64,000 nucleotides of DNA from Streptomyces sp. CA-210063 (lineage in GTDB: Bacteria > Actinomycetota > Actinomycetes > Streptomycetales > Streptomycetaceae), in assembly GCF_024612015.1 (NCBI RefSeq), contig NZ_CP102512.1:7192001-7256000 (forward strand), in the 5' to 3' direction. Below are positions 31,387-39,803 of this stretch, in pieces; within the stretch, counting starts at the first letter, position 1; each line of letters starts with the position of its first letter. Position numbers and translations under genes: made by a program. The notes beneath the pieces are model-generated. The model was given only the letters and a program-made list of their open reading frames with translations. It searched no databases and was not told the origin of the DNA.

Positions 31387-33018
31387 CTAAACCCACTTGG
31401 CCTGGAGCAGATTGATCCCCGGATACGGCTGTGCCCTTATCCCGCTGAGCCGCTTCGGATTCCAGGCCGTCATCAGCTCGTTGTGGACCACCGGATAGAG
31501 CACGGCCTGTTCGGCGACGATGTCGATGTAGTCCTGCACCATCGTCTTCTTCCTGTCGGCGTCGGGCTCCTGAGTGGCCTGGTCCATGTCCTTGAAGAGC
31601 GCCTTGGCCACCGCGTTGTCGGCCCACCGCGCGTACTGCATCCAGAGATTCTGCGGCCCGTAGTTGTAGTGCATGATCAGATCCGCGTCGAGCCCGAACT
31701 GGTTCGGATTCGAGGCCGCGGCCACGACCTGGTAGTCCTGTTTCTGGTCCATCTTCGTGAAGACGGCGGTGGTCTCCTGCGGCGAGAGGGTCGTCTCGAC
31801 GCCGATCGCGTCCCAGGAGGCCTTGATGGTCGGCAGACAGTCGACGATCCAGCTGACGTTCACCGCCAGAATCTCGATCTTCAGCCCCTTCACCCCGGCC
31901 TCGGCCAGCAGCGCCTTCGCCTTGTCGGGGTCGTACGCGTACACGCTCTTCGCCGGCCGATAACTCGGATTCCCCTCGTTCAGAAAGGAACTCGCCGGCT
32001 TCCCGTGCCCCTTCAGGGCCACCTCGATCATCTTGTCCCGGTCGATGGCGTAATGCAGCGCCTGCCGCACGCGCACGTCGTCGAAGGGCTTGTGCCGGGT
32101 GTTGAACATGAGGAACAGGTTGTTCATCCCGGAGCCGCCCTGGACGGTCATGCCGCCCTTCTCCAGCTGGCCGATATTGGCGTACGGGATGTTGTCGGCG
32201 ATCTGCGCGCCCGCGCTCGCGCCGGAGATCTTCGCGACGCGCGGGGCGGCGTCCACGATGGTCAGCCAGTTCATCTTCTTGAAGGCCGGCGGACGGGGGC
32301 CGTTGTAATCGGCGAAGGCCTCGAACTTTGTGTTCGACTTCGGGTGGTGCGCGGTCTGCCGGTACGGCCCCGAACCGATCGCCTTGCCCTTGATGGCGTC
32401 GTCCCAGGCGCCCGGCTCGGAGAAGATGTGCTTCGGCATGATCTTCGCCAGCGTCAGCCGGGAAATGCCGTCCGGGAAGGGGAACTTGAGCACCAGCTCG
32501 ACGTTCCGCGCGTCGATCTTCCTGACCTCCTTCAGCCAGCTCGCGAAGAAGCCCTTGGCGAGGGTCTGGGTGTCGGGGTCGAGGATCCGCTCGTACACGA
32601 AGACGACGTCGTCGGCGGTGACCGGCTTGCCGTCGTGGAAGGTGGCCCCGGCCCGCAGCTCGAACTTCCACGACGTACCGCCGATATCGCTCGGCACGGC
32701 CGTCGCGAGCGCCGCGTACGGCTCGCGCGAGATGGGGTCGGTGTCGAGGAGCCCCTCGTAGATGTGGTTGTTGGCGGCCATGCAGAAGGCGGACGCGGTC
32801 TGGGTCGGGTCCCAGCTGCCGTCGTTGCCGTAGCCGATGACGGCGGTCAGGGTGCCGTTCTTCCCGCCCCCGCCGTCACCGGTGTCGTTGGTGGACTCCG
32901 GCCCGGCCGAACAGGCGGCCAGCGACGAGGAGACGGCGGCGGCCGCGCCCAGCGCGCCGGAGTACTTCAGGAACGACCGGCGAGGCGTCGCCGGGGCGTC
33001 ATGGGTCACGTCGCGCAC
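31387..33018 (-). CDS. Extracellular solute-binding lipoprotein (SBP family 5)
   Basis: 543 residues; binds the substrate outside the membrane and delivers it to the permease pair. N-terminus with twin arginines (PRRSFLKYSG) and a lipobox LAAC, so a Tat-exported lipoprotein. SBP_bac_5 features: AGATFHDGKPVTADDVVF, the linker, then VRQALHYAIDRD and the C-terminal hinge. The family takes up peptides, nickel and sugars including sialic acid. GTG start after GGAGGAA; first gene of the five-gene operon; divergent from the GntR gene. Confidence 0.93.
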   Translation of the reverse strand: MRDVTHDAPATPRRSFLKYSGALGAAAAVSSSLAACSAGPESTNDTGDGGGGKNGTLTAVIGYGNDGSWDPTQTASAFCMAANNHIYEGLLDTDPISREPYAALATAVPSDIGGTSWKFELRAGATFHDGKPVTADDVVFVYERILDPDTQTLAKGFFASWLKEVRKIDARNVELVLKFPFPDGISRLTLAKIMPKHIFSEPGAWDDAIKGKAIGSGPYRQTAHHPKSNTKFEAFADYNGPRPPAFKKMNWLTIVDAAPRVAKISGASAGAQIADNIPYANIGQLEKGGMTVQGGSGMNNLFLMFNTRHKPFDDVRVRQALHYAIDRDKMIEVALKGHGKPASSFLNEGNPSYRPAKSVYAYDPDKAKALLAEAGVKGLKIEILAVNVSWIVDCLPTIKASWDAIGVETTLSPQETTAVFTKMDQKQDYQVVAAASNPNQFGLDADLIMHYNYGPQNLWMQYARWADNAVAKALFKDMDQATQEPDADRKKTMVQDYIDIVAEQAVLYPVVHNELMTAWNPKRLSGIRAQPYPGINLLQAKWV

Positions 33019-33302
33019 GGTTCCTCCAGCGAGGCAGCGAGGGAGCGAAGCGGTGGGGGAGATACGACGTCCTACGTCCTACAGGGAGCAGCGTGACCTT
33101 AAGAGCGCCGGTAGGGGTGGTCAAGAGATCGCACACGAATGGCGTAGGTGCCAAAGGTGCGACCAATGGCGGATCATCACCGGTAGGAAATAAGGACAGT
33201 TGACGGTCCGTTAGAGAAGAGTTTCCCGGGGTGATCACGGGGCGTTAACCTGGCGTTCCCCTGATCGGTTCACGCGGCTTCCGTCCGGAGGTGGGACGTC
33301 GG

Positions 33303-34046
33303 ATGTCCGGCGAGCGTACGATGCGGCGCATGTCTCAGGAGAGCGGCGGTCGGCGCCGGCCCGAGCGGCGGGTGAGCAGCCGGATCCAGCGCGAGGTGAT
33401 GCAGCTGATCCTCGACCGCAAGCTCCAGGCGGGCGCGCCGCTGCCCACCGAGACGGAGCTGATGGAGGACCTCGGCGTCAGCCGCAACTCCGTCCGTGAG
33501 GCCCTCAAGGCCCTGCAGGCCCTCGACATAGTCGACATCAGACACGGCTACGGCACGTATGTCGGCGAGGCATCCCTCACCCCCCTTGTCGACGGCCTCA
33601 CCTTCCGCGCCCTCGCCCGGCCCGACGGCGACACCGCCGCCCTCGCCGAGATCCTCCAGATCCGCGAGGTCCTGGAGGACGGCCTCGTACGACGGGTCGC
33701 GGCCGCCCTCACGGACGACCAACTGGACGGTCTCGCGGCCGTCGTCGACCGGATGGAGGCGGCCGGCCGCGCGGGCGAACCCGTCGCCGAACTCGACCGC
33801 GACTTCCACGAACTCCTCTACGCCTCCCTCGGCAACGCGCTGATCCCCCAGCTCCTCGGCGCCTTCTGGACCGTCTTCCTGCGCGTCGCCGGCGCCCGCG
33901 GCTGGACCGACGACCCCACCCCCGAGCTGACCATCCGCCGCCACCGCGACATCGTGGCCGCCCTGCGCGCCCGCGACGTCGAGGGCGCGCAGCGGGCGAT
34001 GTCCGACCACTTCCGGGGCATCGAGGCACGGGCGAACCTTGGCTGA
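33303..34046 (+). CDS. GntR regulator, FadR subfamily
   Basis: 247 residues: N-terminal winged helix (GAPLPTETELMEDLGVSRNSVREALKAL in two blocks, residues about 35-90), then a helical FCD ligand domain with the metal-binding pattern Asp-x3-His (LDRDFHELLY) and later histidines (IRRHRDIV, MSDHFRGI). FadR-type regulators of sialic acid operons (NanR) share this layout. Divergent from the ABC operon, which it probably represses. The start is uncertain: GTG 33291, ATG 33303, ATG 33321 or ATG 33330. I prefer 33303, which has GGAGG 11 nt upstream. Confidence 0.9.
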   Translation: MSGERTMRRMSQESGGRRRPERRVSSRIQREVMQLILDRKLQAGAPLPTETELMEDLGVSRNSVREALKALQALDIVDIRHGYGTYVGEASLTPLVDGLTFRALARPDGDTAALAEILQIREVLEDGLVRRVAAALTDDQLDGLAAVVDRMEAAGRAGEPVAELDRDFHELLYASLGNALIPQLLGAFWTVFLRVAGARGWTDDPTPELTIRRHRDIVAALRARDVEGAQRAMSDHFRGIEARANLG

Positions 34047-34503
34047 CGCGGCACCAGCCATGGGGGAGACGGCGGCCGAGCCCTGGGAGCCGACGGACAC
34101 CGGTGTGCTGCGGCTGCCCTCCGGGCGGCTGGTGCGCGGCCGGGGGCTCAGCCGGCCGCTCCCGGACGGCCGGGTCCCCACGTACGCCGTGTACCTCCTC
34201 GGCAAGGAGCCGCCCGAGGTCCCCTGGGAGTCACGCTGGCTGCGCTGGCCCGACTTCCGGCTGCCCGGCGACCGGGCGGAGGCGGCGGAGGTGCTGCGGG
34301 ACGCCTGGCACCGGGCGGCCGCCGACCGCGTCGAACTCGCCTGCGGCGGCGGCCGGGGCCGCACCGGCACCGCGCTGGCCTGCCTTGCGGTCCTGGACGG
34401 CGTACCACCGGAGGACGCCGTGGCGTACGTACGCCGGCACTACGACCGGCGCGCGGTGGAGACGCCGTGGCAGCGGCGGTACGTACGACGGTTCGGAACC
34501 TGA
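34039..34503 (+). CDS. Dual-specificity-phosphatase-like protein
   Basis: 154 residues. The cysteine phosphatase loop C-x5-R is present as CGGGRGRTGT near residue 102, with a preceding Asp-containing loop (WLRWPDFRLPGD) that could supply the general acid. This suggests a tyrosine or dual-specificity phosphatase. TTG start overlapping the GntR stop; ATG at 34060 is an alternative. Co-transcription with the GntR gene is likely; the substrate is unknown. Confidence 0.8.
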   Translation: MADAAPAMGETAAEPWEPTDTGVLRLPSGRLVRGRGLSRPLPDGRVPTYAVYLLGKEPPEVPWESRWLRWPDFRLPGDRAEAAEVLRDAWHRAAADRVELACGGGRGRTGTALACLAVLDGVPPEDAVAYVRRHYDRRAVETPWQRRYVRRFGT

Positions 34504-34537
34504 CGGACGACACCGAAGACCTGGATTCGGCGTGACT

Positions 34538-34673
34538 CCGCCCCCGCCACCCCTGCCCGTCCCATCCGCGGGGTGCTGCCCCTGGCCCCCGCTACGGGGT
34601 TTGCCGCCGAGGCGACGACGGGGGGTGGGGTGCAGCCCTCAGGGATGGGACGGGTAGGGACGGCGGGGGCGGG
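34538..34673. repeat. Second dispersed repeat family, full inverted copy
   Basis: Left arm 34538-34582 and right arm 34626-34673 are inverted and mostly complementary (shared segment GCCCGTCCCATCC against GGATGGGACGGGTAGG). It lies between convergent gene ends, so it may act as terminator. One arm is also found at 13062-13110. Confidence 0.8.
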
Positions 34674-34702
34674 AAGGCCTCGGGCGTCTCGGCGGGACCG
34701 GG

Positions 34703-35359
34703 CTAGGCGCCGGTCCGCGCGGGGCCGTACACGGCGTTCGGGGCGCCGGTCATCAGCGCCCAGTACCGGTCTCCGTACGACCAGTGCCACCACTCGGTGG
34801 GGTAGTTGACCAGCCCGGCCGTGGTGAGCGCCGCGGACAGGGTGCGGCGGTTGCGGCGGGCGGTGTCGGAGATGTTGGGGGCGTCGGTGTAGCAGGCGTC
34901 GTCGCTCTCCTCGGGGCTGGCGTCGAGGCGGGTGCCCATGTCGAGTTCCTCCCCGGCGGCGGTGCACAGGGTGAGGTCGACTGCGGCGCCGGCGACGTGC
35001 GGCCCGATCTCCGGCGGGGAGAGGGAGCGGCTGGCCTGGACGCGGAGGTGGTCCTCCGACCAGTCCGGGTTGGCCCGGCGCAGTTCGGCGGCGTACCTCT
35101 CGAAGTACTCGATCTGCAGGGCGAGCGGCCGGTACCCCTCGGTGACCAGCAGCCGCAGCCCGTCGGGCAGCAGCCGGGCGGCGCGGGCGAGGCGCCAGGC
35201 GACGCCCTCACGGAGGTGCGCGTACGACCCCTCGGGGTCGGCCTGACGGGAGTCGACCACCACGAAGGGCAGTTCCCTCAGGTCGACGAGGGGCTCACCG
35301 CAGTCCTGGACCGGGACGCGGGCGACCTCGGGGTCGCTCATGAGGATGATCGAAGGCAT
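34703..35359 (-). CDS. D-alanyl-D-alanine dipeptidase (VanX/DdpX-like, M15)
   Basis: 218 residues; zinc peptidase that cleaves D-Ala-D-Ala. Zinc ligands in PHVAGAAVDLTL (His-x6-Asp) and EWWHW near the C-terminus, and the stretch LLVTEGYRPLALQ supplies the transition-state arginine. No signal peptide, hence cytoplasmic. Without vanH/vanA beside it, a role in peptidoglycan turnover is more likely than glycopeptide resistance. ATG at 35357-35359 with GGAAG upstream. Confidence 0.9.
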   Translation of the reverse strand: MPSIILMSDPEVARVPVQDCGEPLVDLRELPFVVVDSRQADPEGSYAHLREGVAWRLARAARLLPDGLRLLVTEGYRPLALQIEYFERYAAELRRANPDWSEDHLRVQASRSLSPPEIGPHVAGAAVDLTLCTAAGEELDMGTRLDASPEESDDACYTDAPNISDTARRNRRTLSAALTTAGLVNYPTEWWHWSYGDRYWALMTGAPNAVYGPARTGA

Positions 35360-35749
35360 ACGTCGTCTTCCACCGGGCGGGAGGTGTGATGCGGCGGGGT
35401 GCGTGGCAGCACCCCGGGGAGGGACCTGATCCCCTGATGTCCCTCCCCGGGGGCTTCCCCCCTTGAGTGGTGGTCTGTGACCTGACGACGGTCGTTCCCC
35501 CCGTCCGTCGTGCCGTTCCGATCCCACTGTGTTCACGTTCCCACCGGTCCGTCCCCTGCGCGCTCCGGTGGGTCGACCGGCCGGGCGGTGGTCGCCCGGC
35601 CGATCCGTTGTTCCCCCGAGGACAACGAGAATGCCGCACTCCGCTGGAAGTTCTCTGCAAGTCCGCCGCAAGCGGGTTTCGGCCTGGCCGACAGGCGTGC
35701 GCAACCCGCCGACCGGCAACCGGCGCGGCCTTGGCCCTCTGGTCCCGGG
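35360..35749. other. Intergenic region with hairpin
   Basis: 390 bases between the dipeptidase start and the AfsR-type gene end. A strong hairpin at 35412-35452 is the only clear structure. No credible coding region. Confidence 0.55.
35412..35452. terminator. Perfect 14-bp hairpin
   Basis: 35412-35425 (CCCCGGGGAGGGAC) pairs exactly with 35439-35452 around a 13-nt loop. It lies 53 nt upstream of the dipeptidase and 300 nt after the AfsR-type stop. It could terminate that transcript or act in the dipeptidase 5' region. Confidence 0.6.
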
Positions 35750-38700
35750 TCACACCCACGGCCATGGCTCGTGCCGTTCGCGGGCCTCGCAGGCGTTGAA
35801 CACCCGCATGGCTTCGGCCCGCAGCGCGTCGGCGCCGTCCTGATCGCCGAGCGCGGCACGTACGACCGAGAGGTTGCGCAGGGCGCGGGCGCGGGGGAGG
35901 GGCAGGGCGAGGACACCCCAGAGGGCGGCGGAGGCGGTCAACAGCCCCTCCGCGTCCGTCAGCCGGCCCTCTGCCAGCGCGCACTCGCCGAGCGTGCGCA
36001 GCGTCAGGGCCTCGCCGAAGCGGTCCTCGTGGACCCGGCAGACATCGAGGATCTCGTGCAGTTCCGTCTCCGCCTCCCGGGTGTGCCCCAGCCGCAACCG
36101 GGCCTTGGCCCGGGCCCGCAGGGCGTACGCCGCCATGTGCGGATCGCCGAGGGCGCGCAGGATCTCCAGCGCCTGCTCGGCCACGCGCGCGGCCTCCTCG
36201 TACGCCCCGAGCGACCGGTGCACCAGGCTGAGCGTGCGCAGCGCCAGGGCCTCGCCGCGCCGGCTGCCGAGCCTCCGGTACGCCCGCAGCGACTCGTCGA
36301 GGAGCGGCAACGCCCCTTCCTGGTCGCCGAGTTCGAGGCGTACGGAACCGCCGTACCGGCAGGCGACACCGACCCCGGTGTCGTCGCCGACCCGCCGGAA
36401 GCCGTCGGCCGCGTCGGTCAGAGCCCGTTCCGCGTCACGCAGTTCGCCCACCTCGCGGCAGGCGCTGCCGAGGCCGGCGAGGGCGGCGGAACGGCCGCGT
36501 ACGTCGCCGAGTTCGGTGCAGATGCGCTCGGCGGTGCGGAAGTACTCCTGGGACTCGGCGATGCGGTCCTGCTCGTAGCGGAGCTGGCCCAGGCCGATGA
36601 TCAGCAGGGCCTCGCCCGAGCGGTCCTCGGCGCGGCGGGCCGCCGCCAGGGCGGCGTCGTGGCTGCGCCACCAGGCGTCGAAGCGGTTTTTGATGGCGAA
36701 CGAGGAAGAGCACAGCGCGGCGGCGGCTTCACAGGCGAGGGTGTGCAGGCCCATGGCTGCGGCCCGCTCCACCGCCGAGGTGAGCGTGTCTGCCTCGGCG
36801 TCGAACCAGGAGAAGGGGTCTTCCAGGGCGCGGCGGGCGGTTTGTTCGCCTACGGGGGAGGTGTGCTCGGATTGTTCGCGGCTGCCGGTTGTCCGTGGTT
36901 GCTCGCGCAGTTCCCCGCGCCCCTTCAGGGGCGCTCGTCTGAAACCCTGTCTCAAGATCACCGCACCCGACGGTGCCGCCTCTGTCACCCGGTCCATCAG
37001 CCACAACCCGGCCGTCAACGCGCGGCCCACCGCCGCCGTGCGGTCGTCGGCGGGGTCCTCGGTCTCGGCGCGCTCGGCGGCGTAGACGCGTACGAGGTCG
37101 TGCAGGCGGTAACGGGGCTGGCCCACCTGGTCCCGGCCCGGGCAGTCGATCAACTGGGCGTCCAGGAGGCGTTCCAGGATCTCCTCCGCCTCGTCCTCCG
37201 GGGTGTCGGAGAGCGCGGCCACCGTCCAGACGGCGACGTCGGCGGAGCCGAGCGTGGCGATGCGGCGGAGGACCCGGCGGGCGCACTCGTCCAGGGCCTG
37301 ATAGCTGAGGCCGAGACTGGCCCGTACCTCCAGGTCCCCCACGGACAGTTCGTCGAGGCGGCGGTGTTCGTCGGCGAGGCGCTCGGCGAGCACGCTGGGC
37401 GTCCAGTGCCTGCGGGTCGCCAGGCGTGCGCCCGCGATCCGCAGGGCCAGCGGCAGCCCGCCGCACAGCTCGACGATCCGGCGCGCGGCGGCCCGCTCGG
37501 GCGGATCGTCCGGGGTACGGTCCGGGCCGGTGACCCTGGTCAGCAGTTCCAGGCCGCGGGCGTCGTCCAGGACGTCCAGGTCGGTACGCCGGGACCCGAC
37601 GAGCCCGCCGAGCCTCGCCCGTGAGGTCACCAGCACCCCGCACGTGGCGCTGCCCGGCAGCAGCGGGCGCACCTGGGCCTCGCCGTTCGCGTCGTCGAGG
37701 ACCAGCAGCATGCGCCGCCCGGCGACGAGGCTGCGGAACAGATCGCCGCGCTCGGCCGTGTCCTCCGGCGGGTCCGCGCCCAGCGCCCGCAGCAGCCGGC
37801 CCAGCACCTCGGCGGGCGGTACGGGCTCGCTGAAGCCGTGCAGTTCGGCGTAGAGCTGCCCGTCGGGATACTCGCCGGCCACCCGGTGCGCGGCCTGCAC
37901 GGCGAGTGCGGACTTGCCCACCCCGGCGGCCCCCGAGACCACGACGACGGGCATCGCCTCCCGCTCGCCCGTCAACCGTTCGACGACCTGGGCCAGTTCG
38001 TCCTCCCGCCCGGTGAAGTCCCCGATGGCGGGCGGGAGAAGGGACACGGGCCGGGCCGGGGCGGCCTGCTGCGGAGCGGCGGTGGCCGTGGTGGAGGCGA
38101 GCAGGGTCGGGTCGGCCCGCAGGATGGCCTCGTACAGCCGGTTGAGCTCCGGGCCCGGGTCGATCCCCAGTTCCTCGGCGAGCACGGCCCGCCCCTCCGC
38201 GTACACGGCCAGCGCGTCGGCCTGCCGCCCCAGCCGGTACAGGCCCAGCATCAACTGGCCGCGTGGCCGCTCCCGGCTCGGATGCGCCCTGACCAGCGCG
38301 GTCAGCTCGGTGACCAGCTCCGCCTCGTGTCCGCCGACCTCCAGCTCGGCGGCGATCCGTTCCTCCAGGGCCGCCTGCCGGGCCTGCTCCAGCCACCCGG
38401 CCTCGCCCCGCAGCGCCTCCCCGACGCCGCCGAGCGCCGGCCCGCGCCACAGCTCCAGCGCCTCCCGCAGGAGCCGCGCGGCCCCCTCGTGGTCCCCTTC
38501 GGCGGCGGCCCGCCGCCCGTCCGCCGTGCGCGCCTCGAACTCCGCCACATCCACGCGCCCGACCCCGGGCCGCAGCACATACCCCGGCGGCCGGGTCTCG
38601 ATCGCCTCCGCCGCCTCGGCGGGCAGGGCCCGCCGCAGCGCCGACACATACGTCTGCACCAGCGCCCGCGCGGTGTCCGGGGGCTCGTCCCCCCAGATCA

Positions 38701-38848
38701 CGTCCACCAGCGCGTCCGCGGGCACCACCTGACCGGCCCGCAGCAGCAGCACGGCCAGCAGCGCACGCGGTTTCGGGCCGCCCAGCCGCAGGGGCCTCGC
38801 ACCGTGCCACGCCTCGACCGGACCGAGCAGTCGGAATTCCAGCTCCAC
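35750..38848 (-). CDS. AfsR/SARP-type transcriptional regulator
   Basis: 1032 residues: OmpR-like winged helix (about 20-95), bacterial transcriptional activation domain (about 100-245), NB-ARC ATPase with P-loop GAAGVGKSA at 306-314 and kinase-2-like MLLVLDDA, and a C-terminal TPR array (about 690-1015). Same layout as AfsR, the global activator of antibiotic synthesis. No antibiotic cluster is next to it. Odd: residues about 638-652 (APLKGRGELREQPRTT) are the translation of the dispersed palindromic repeat, an in-frame insertion in the linker between the ATPase and TPR parts. Confidence 0.93.
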   Translation of the reverse strand: MELEFRLLGPVEAWHGARPLRLGGPKPRALLAVLLLRAGQVVPADALVDVIWGDEPPDTARALVQTYVSALRRALPAEAAEAIETRPPGYVLRPGVGRVDVAEFEARTADGRRAAAEGDHEGAARLLREALELWRGPALGGVGEALRGEAGWLEQARQAALEERIAAELEVGGHEAELVTELTALVRAHPSRERPRGQLMLGLYRLGRQADALAVYAEGRAVLAEELGIDPGPELNRLYEAILRADPTLLASTTATAAPQQAAPARPVSLLPPAIGDFTGREDELAQVVERLTGEREAMPVVVVSGAAGVGKSALAVQAAHRVAGEYPDGQLYAELHGFSEPVPPAEVLGRLLRALGADPPEDTAERGDLFRSLVAGRRMLLVLDDANGEAQVRPLLPGSATCGVLVTSRARLGGLVGSRRTDLDVLDDARGLELLTRVTGPDRTPDDPPERAAARRIVELCGGLPLALRIAGARLATRRHWTPSVLAERLADEHRRLDELSVGDLEVRASLGLSYQALDECARRVLRRIATLGSADVAVWTVAALSDTPEDEAEEILERLLDAQLIDCPGRDQVGQPRYRLHDLVRVYAAERAETEDPADDRTAAVGRALTAGLWLMDRVTEAAPSGAVILRQGFRRAPLKGRGELREQPRTTGSREQSEHTSPVGEQTARRALEDPFSWFDAEADTLTSAVERAAAMGLHTLACEAAAALCSSSFAIKNRFDAWWRSHDAALAAARRAEDRSGEALLIIGLGQLRYEQDRIAESQEYFRTAERICTELGDVRGRSAALAGLGSACREVGELRDAERALTDAADGFRRVGDDTGVGVACRYGGSVRLELGDQEGALPLLDESLRAYRRLGSRRGEALALRTLSLVHRSLGAYEEAARVAEQALEILRALGDPHMAAYALRARAKARLRLGHTREAETELHEILDVCRVHEDRFGEALTLRTLGECALAEGRLTDAEGLLTASAALWGVLALPLPRARALRNLSVVRAALGDQDGADALRAEAMRVFNACEARERHEPWPWV
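36895..36934. repeat. Dispersed palindromic repeat, copy E (inside a coding region)
   Basis: An exact core GCGCAGTTCCCCGCGCCCCT (36905-36924) with 10 further matching bases before it and the start of the opposite arm (AGGGGCGC, 36927-36934). It lies within the AfsR-type gene and keeps its frame. Confidence 0.9.
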
Positions 38849-39267
38849 GGGTCCCCATCTTCCGTGCCGTCGGACCGCCGGGACAGCGGTTGCTCACGCA
38901 ACGTTCGACGCTCATGTACGCCGAGTGGTTTCCCAAGACGCATGATGCGCCGGTGAGTTGTCGGAAAACGGGGGAACCAAACGGAATCTTAGGTGGACAA
39001 CGCGGAGATTCCTCACGTAGGTGAGGACCACCTGTGGCGATGCCGTGGGGGAGCCGTGGGGTCGCGGGAATCCGGGCCATTGCCCAAGGTCAACATCTCT
39101 GCCCCGCCCCGCAGTTGACGAGCACAGACTCCTGCCGAGTTTAGACACGGCAGGTCACCGAAGAGATGCGAAGAGTGAAATTCGATGGGGCAGGGGAGCA
39201 GGGTGGAGGCAGCAGAGAAGGGCTCGGGGGACGACGCCCGGCGCGGTGCGCCGGAGAGGCGGAGGAC
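38849..39267. other. Intergenic region upstream of the AfsR-type gene
   Basis: Slightly more A/T than the surroundings. It contains a small palindrome CCTCAC-GTAG-GTGAGG (39011-39026). It should hold the AfsR-type promoter. No coding region recognised until the small frame at 39268. Confidence 0.45.
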
Positions 39268-39351
39268 ATGGTGGAGGAATTGCGGCGAGTGAGCCAGAGG
39301 ACGGGAATTGTGCCGCCGCCAGCGGGTATTTCGGCGGCGGCCCTGCGGTGA
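39268..39351 (+). CDS. Possible 27-codon upstream frame
   Basis: Starts at an ATG directly after GGAGGAC and encodes MVEELRRVSQRTGIVPPPAG plus seven residues. Its TGA overlaps the GTG of the next gene (GTGA, 39348-39351). Because the next gene has no ribosome site of its own, this small frame may deliver ribosomes to it. It could also be the 3' part of a longer frame from 39166. No known family. Confidence 0.4.
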   Translation: MVEELRRVSQRTGIVPPPAGISAAALR

Positions 39352-39578
39352 GCGGGAACGGAAAGAAGCCGGCGATCGGCACCTACGCGGTCGACACCCG
39401 CACTGGCAAGGTCGGCCGTGTCATGGGCCACGAGGGGCCGTACGTACAGCTGCGGCCGGTCGGCGGAGGCAGGGAGTGGGACTGCGCCCCCGAGGCCGTA
39501 CGGGCCGCCACGACCATAGAGCGACTGCGCGCGGCGACGGCGTACGAGAACGCCCGTAGCCGAGGTGAGGTCCCTTGA
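39348..39578 (+). CDS. Small conserved-looking protein of unknown function
   Basis: 76 residues beginning MSGNGKKPAIGTYAVDTRTG. A compact beta-rich core (TGKVGRVMGHEGPYVQLRPVGGGREWDC in two blocks) resembles small KOW/SH3-like Streptomyces proteins; the tail TIERLRAATAYENARSRGE is helical. GTG start overlaps the stop of a 27-codon frame. It lies just before recO. Function unknown. Confidence 0.65.
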   Translation: MSGNGKKPAIGTYAVDTRTGKVGRVMGHEGPYVQLRPVGGGREWDCAPEAVRAATTIERLRAATAYENARSRGEVP

Positions 39579-39607
39579 AGGGGTGACCGTAGGCGAGAAT
39601 GGGCGGC

Positions 39608-39739
39608 ATGAGCCTGTTCCGCGACGACGGCATCGTGCTGCGCACCCAGAAGCTGGGTGAAGCGGACCGGATCATGCTGCATTCTCCCGGGGGGCGACCC
39701 CCGTACCCCCAGCAGGAAACCCCCGGGGGCGTGCGATGA
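39608..39739 (+). CDS. 43-residue frame from a duplicated recO 5' end
   Basis: The first 22 residues (MSLFRDDGIVLRTQKLGEAD plus RI) equal the RecO N-terminus. Then 21 unrelated residues (MLHSPGGRPPYPQQETPGGV plus R) come from a 60-bp G/C-tract insert. The TGA at 39737-39739 overlaps the true recO ATG at 39736 (ATGA). The first three codons after ATG use different synonyms from the real recO copy, so it is not a fresh exact duplication. It probably acts as an upstream frame feeding ribosomes into recO. Confidence 0.7.
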   Translation: MSLFRDDGIVLRTQKLGEADRIMLHSPGGRPPYPQQETPGGVR

Positions 39740-39803
39740 GTCTCTTTCGCGACGACGGCATCGTGCTGCGCACCCAGAAGCTGGGTGAAGCGGACCGGAT
39801 CAT
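39608..39803 (+). repeat. Direct repeat of the first 68 bases of recO
   Basis: Copy 1 at 39608-39675, copy 2 at 39736-39803, with only three synonymous third-position differences near the 5' end. Between them is a 60-bp segment (39676-39735) that contains opposing C/G tracts (CCCGGGGGG and CCCCCGGGGG) and looks like a small palindromic insertion. Confidence 0.95.

Noticed and set aside
34703..35359. Vancomycin-resistance cluster
   Set aside because: Only a VanX-like dipeptidase is present; no VanH, VanA, VanR or VanS genes nearby.
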